NCBI GenBank assembly: GCA_905250885.1
Contig: CAJNOQ010002621.1
Span: 1-23,421, forward strand
Reading direction: 5' to 3'
Origin: Didymodactylos carnosus
Taxonomy: Eukaryota; Rotifera; Eurotatoria; Philodinida; Philodinidae
Length of the DNA: 23,421 nucleotides
In this document: piece by piece, positions 21,206 through 23,421 of the stretch
Numbering within the stretch: the first letter of the stretch is position 1
Layout: each line of letters begins with the position of its first letter
Translations under genes and position numbers: made by a program
Notes under the pieces: model-generated
Database searches by the model: none
Told to the model about the DNA's origin: nothing
The model's input: the letters and a program-made list of their open reading frames with translations, nothing else

Positions 21206-22355
21206 TCAACTACTAGCAATATTTTCTTCAAAATATCTTGCTACTTCTTGTAACAACGATTTAAATATTGTTTGTAAATGTGATTGTAATGTAAAAAACG
21301 TAGAATCAGATATTTCCCCGTAAGTATGTATATCATCTCTCAATTGTTCTCGCACAGCTAGTTTCACGACTTTTTGTTCAACTACTGATGCACCAGGCCT
21401 TAATAAATCTTGTAAACGGTGATGTTCTATATGTTGTAATTCTTTTTCAATGGTATCAAACATATCTGACTTGAATATTGTCTGTTTTTCACATAAATTA
21501 TTCAATAGAACAAGAGCATGTTTTATAAACGTTTCATGTTTTGTTAAATCATTTGTTGATGAATCAATCGCCAAATAGCGTCTATCACAAGCATCTAATA
21601 GTGACTGCTGTTTACATTGATTATTTATAAAATCTTCGATGCTAATATTTTTCTTTCTCAAACTATCAATATTAGTAAAAACAACAATAGCTTGTTTCAA
21701 CGCTTCAGCACCTAATGATAGAGAGAAATAAAACAAATACATGTTATTTTGAATAAGAGAAAGAAAGGAAGACGACAGCACTTGTCTTTGTGATTAATAT
21801 ATTTCTATTGAATATGCAACTTCTAATTTAAAAAAAACAGATTATTCTTAAAACATACCAAATACTGTAGTGACAATCTTTTCCATATCGAATAAATCAT
21901 TTTTTTTATCATCACAACTAAGAATTAAGAATATAGCATGTGGTCCAGGACTAATATAAGCAATGCATTCTGCTAGACTTTTCATTTCGGCTTCATTCGA
22001 TGTTGCATTTTTTAATACAAATAGAGGAGGTCTAAACATACAAAATTATCAATAGCATTTGTTACCCGGAAGCCGAAGAGAAAACACTAAGAGCGCATAA
22101 GTCTCATCGAATAAAAAAGAAAATAGTATGAGAAACTTACGCATCAATAATTAGTAAATGCTTGTTTGATAGAATTGTCTTATTTGTATAATGTCTTGGA
22201 GATCTAGTAGCAGTTTTGGAAGTTGAACTGGACGTTGCAATTGGAAAAACATTTCTGCCTGCTAATATATTTGCTATACTTGATTGACCAACTTTAGGAG
22301 GACCGATTAATAGAAGACGTATTTCGGCTGTTGCTGGGGGATCGACTGCAGACAT
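21206..22355 (-). CDS. AIG1/GIMAP-family G-domain protein, probably nucleotide-binding deficient
   Basis: Three coding exons, 22355-22141, 22031-21859 and 21711-21206, keep frame and give 297 residues. The AIG1 fold is recognisable. RLLLIGPPKVGQSSIANILAG (residues 13-33) sits where GKTGxGKSATGNxILG is expected. IIDAPPLF (69-76) replaces VDTPGLFD, and the conserved SPGPHAIFLIL and VFG follow. AIVVFTNIDSL (137-147) is the G4 box, and CDRRYLAIDS matches the C-NRY-AF-N box. The P-loop Lys is Gln24 and the G3 Gly is Pro74, so GTP binding and hydrolysis should be weak or lost. The C-terminal third is helical and charged with no membrane span. By family, these are immune or endomembrane GTPases that assemble on vesicles. 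A splice-acceptor-like TTTATTTTAG ends 26 nt before the ATG. Confidence 0.85.
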
Positions 22356-22381
22356 TTTTTCTGTTAAAAACTTGTTCGAAT

Positions 22382-23421
22382 CTAAAATAAATAAAATGCA
22401 AGACAAATAAAGTTAATACAAACCGTGTAAGTTGATTTGCTTTTTTTTTTATTTACATTTCTTCAATGTATTGTCTTTCTTCTTTAGTAATACATGTTAA
22501 AAGAGCAGAGTAAAATTAATAAGACAGAATCATAAAAATAACATTGAAAAATCAGACTATAAAACGATTATCTTCTATACAGTGATTTTTTATAACAAGA
22601 GAACAGATTTATTTCGTCTAGTGTTCAGTAATACTATCTGTTAAAAAAACTGTAGTTACCTTTATGAAATAATAAAATTCGTTTGAACAATATAGAAAAA
22701 GATATCTCTTCTCAAACAGGATATATTTTATGCGGACATTCCCCACATTTAACTTAAACTATAAAGCAGACATAACACAAATACAGAAAGAAGACAAGAA
22801 ATGCAGACATGTATCACATATGACACCAGACAAAAGGTGTGTGTGAAAAGAGATATCTCCTTCTTTAATGTTTTTAATGAAATATCTTTCATTTGCAAAG
22901 GTTCATTCTAAGATTGTTTTTTATTTTTATTTTAACTAAATGTCTCGCACTAACAGTCTTAAACATCGAATTATTTCAGTTCCTCAAAATTTATAGATCC
23001 CTAACGTCATAATAGATGTTTTCCTGTTATTTTTTCATTTATTGTTTTAAGAATTTCATTATAGCCATCCTCGGCAACCGATAAGAATAAACAAGTATTT
23101 ATTTCGGGCGTACGTGATGGAATGACCAATGACCATAAAAAAGTTGAGTTCGATTGATGACTACTTACCCACCCATCAAAAAGCGCCTCGCAATGTCAGG
23201 TCAAGAAATGCTTGTATATCTTTAGAATTTTGAAGTTACGGGTGGACATTAAGGGTACCCCCCCCCTCTTTTTTTGACCCTCTTGAAAACCGGGGACGCC
23301 GATATCGGATCGGGGTGAAATTTATAACAGAGATAGAACATCGAAAAAGAAAATCGATGTATTTTTCCATAGAATTTTGTGACGTGTTCTTCTATGGGTT
23401 TTCTAGAAAACTCTGGTTTTC
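22382..23421. other. upstream flank of the GIMAP-like gene and repeat-like right edge
   Basis: AT-rich to about 23080, with no gene seen. From about 23090 to the end it is more GC-balanced. It holds a C8-9 run followed by a T run (about 23257-23274), then GAAAATCGATG, the hairpin CCATAGAA/TTCTATGG (23367-23374 with 23390-23397) and the palindrome TTTTCTAGAAAA (23399-23410). This looks like part of a repeat cut by the window edge. A donor-like GTAAGTAG on the minus strand near 23167 could mark an upstream leader exon. Confidence 0.4.

Noticed and set aside
1-23421. tRNA, rRNA, CRISPR arrays, phage or bacterial operons, autonomous transposon genes
   Set aside because: I scanned both strands for tRNA arm patterns, regularly spaced repeats, and transposase or reverse-transcriptase motifs and found none. 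The genes are clearly eukaryotic.

Overview
The window looks like nuclear DNA of a small invertebrate, most likely a bdelloid rotifer. It is strongly AT-rich, its genes are animal genes with many short GT-AG introns (mostly 55-150 bp), and there are only a few small decayed repeats. The taxon is an inference from genome style, intron size and what looks like trans-splice acceptor sites just before start codons. No marker in the window fixes the species.

Layout. Positions 1-8,900 are gene-poor. They hold a possible 34-residue membrane peptide (1033-1137, +), the 3' end of an unidentified multi-exon gene (2322-3084, -), a GC-richer foldback element (about 4098-4345), a small hypothetical ORF (5024-5329, +), a puzzling coding-like patch (5450-5900) and several hairpin or A/T-rich repeat patches. 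Positions 8,932-10,915 (+) encode a PRKX/PKA-type protein kinase in five exons. Positions 10,916-13,269 are intergenic and carry a degenerate element built on GGTTAACCG-type motifs (12,041-12,615). Positions 13,284-15,774 (+) encode a LRRIQ3 orthologue in eight exons. Next come a cluster of AGTCC-rich repeats (about 16,244-16,490) and a 226-bp hAT-like MITE (16,759-16,984).

On the minus strand, MRPS23 (mitochondrial ribosomal protein mS23, 19,527-18,504) is followed after 152 bp by FANCL (18,351-17,021). This head-to-tail pair has operon-like spacing, with a poly(A) signal and then two 3' splice-site-like sequences before the FANCL ATG. Further right, 22,355-21,206 (-) encodes an AIG1/GIMAP-family protein whose P-loop lysine and G3 glycine are both replaced. 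The last kilobase is non-coding as far as can be seen and ends in repeat-like sequence.

The five recognised genes belong to unrelated pathways: cAMP-type signalling, an axoneme/cilium-associated LRR-IQ protein, mitochondrial translation, Fanconi anaemia crosslink repair, and an immune or vesicle GTPase family. This is an ordinary eukaryotic locus, not a functional cluster. The items most worth a second look are the MRPS23-FANCL operon-like pair with a recurrent acceptor before start codons, the apparent pseudo-GTPase, the altered P+1 loop of the kinase, and the undescribed small repeats.
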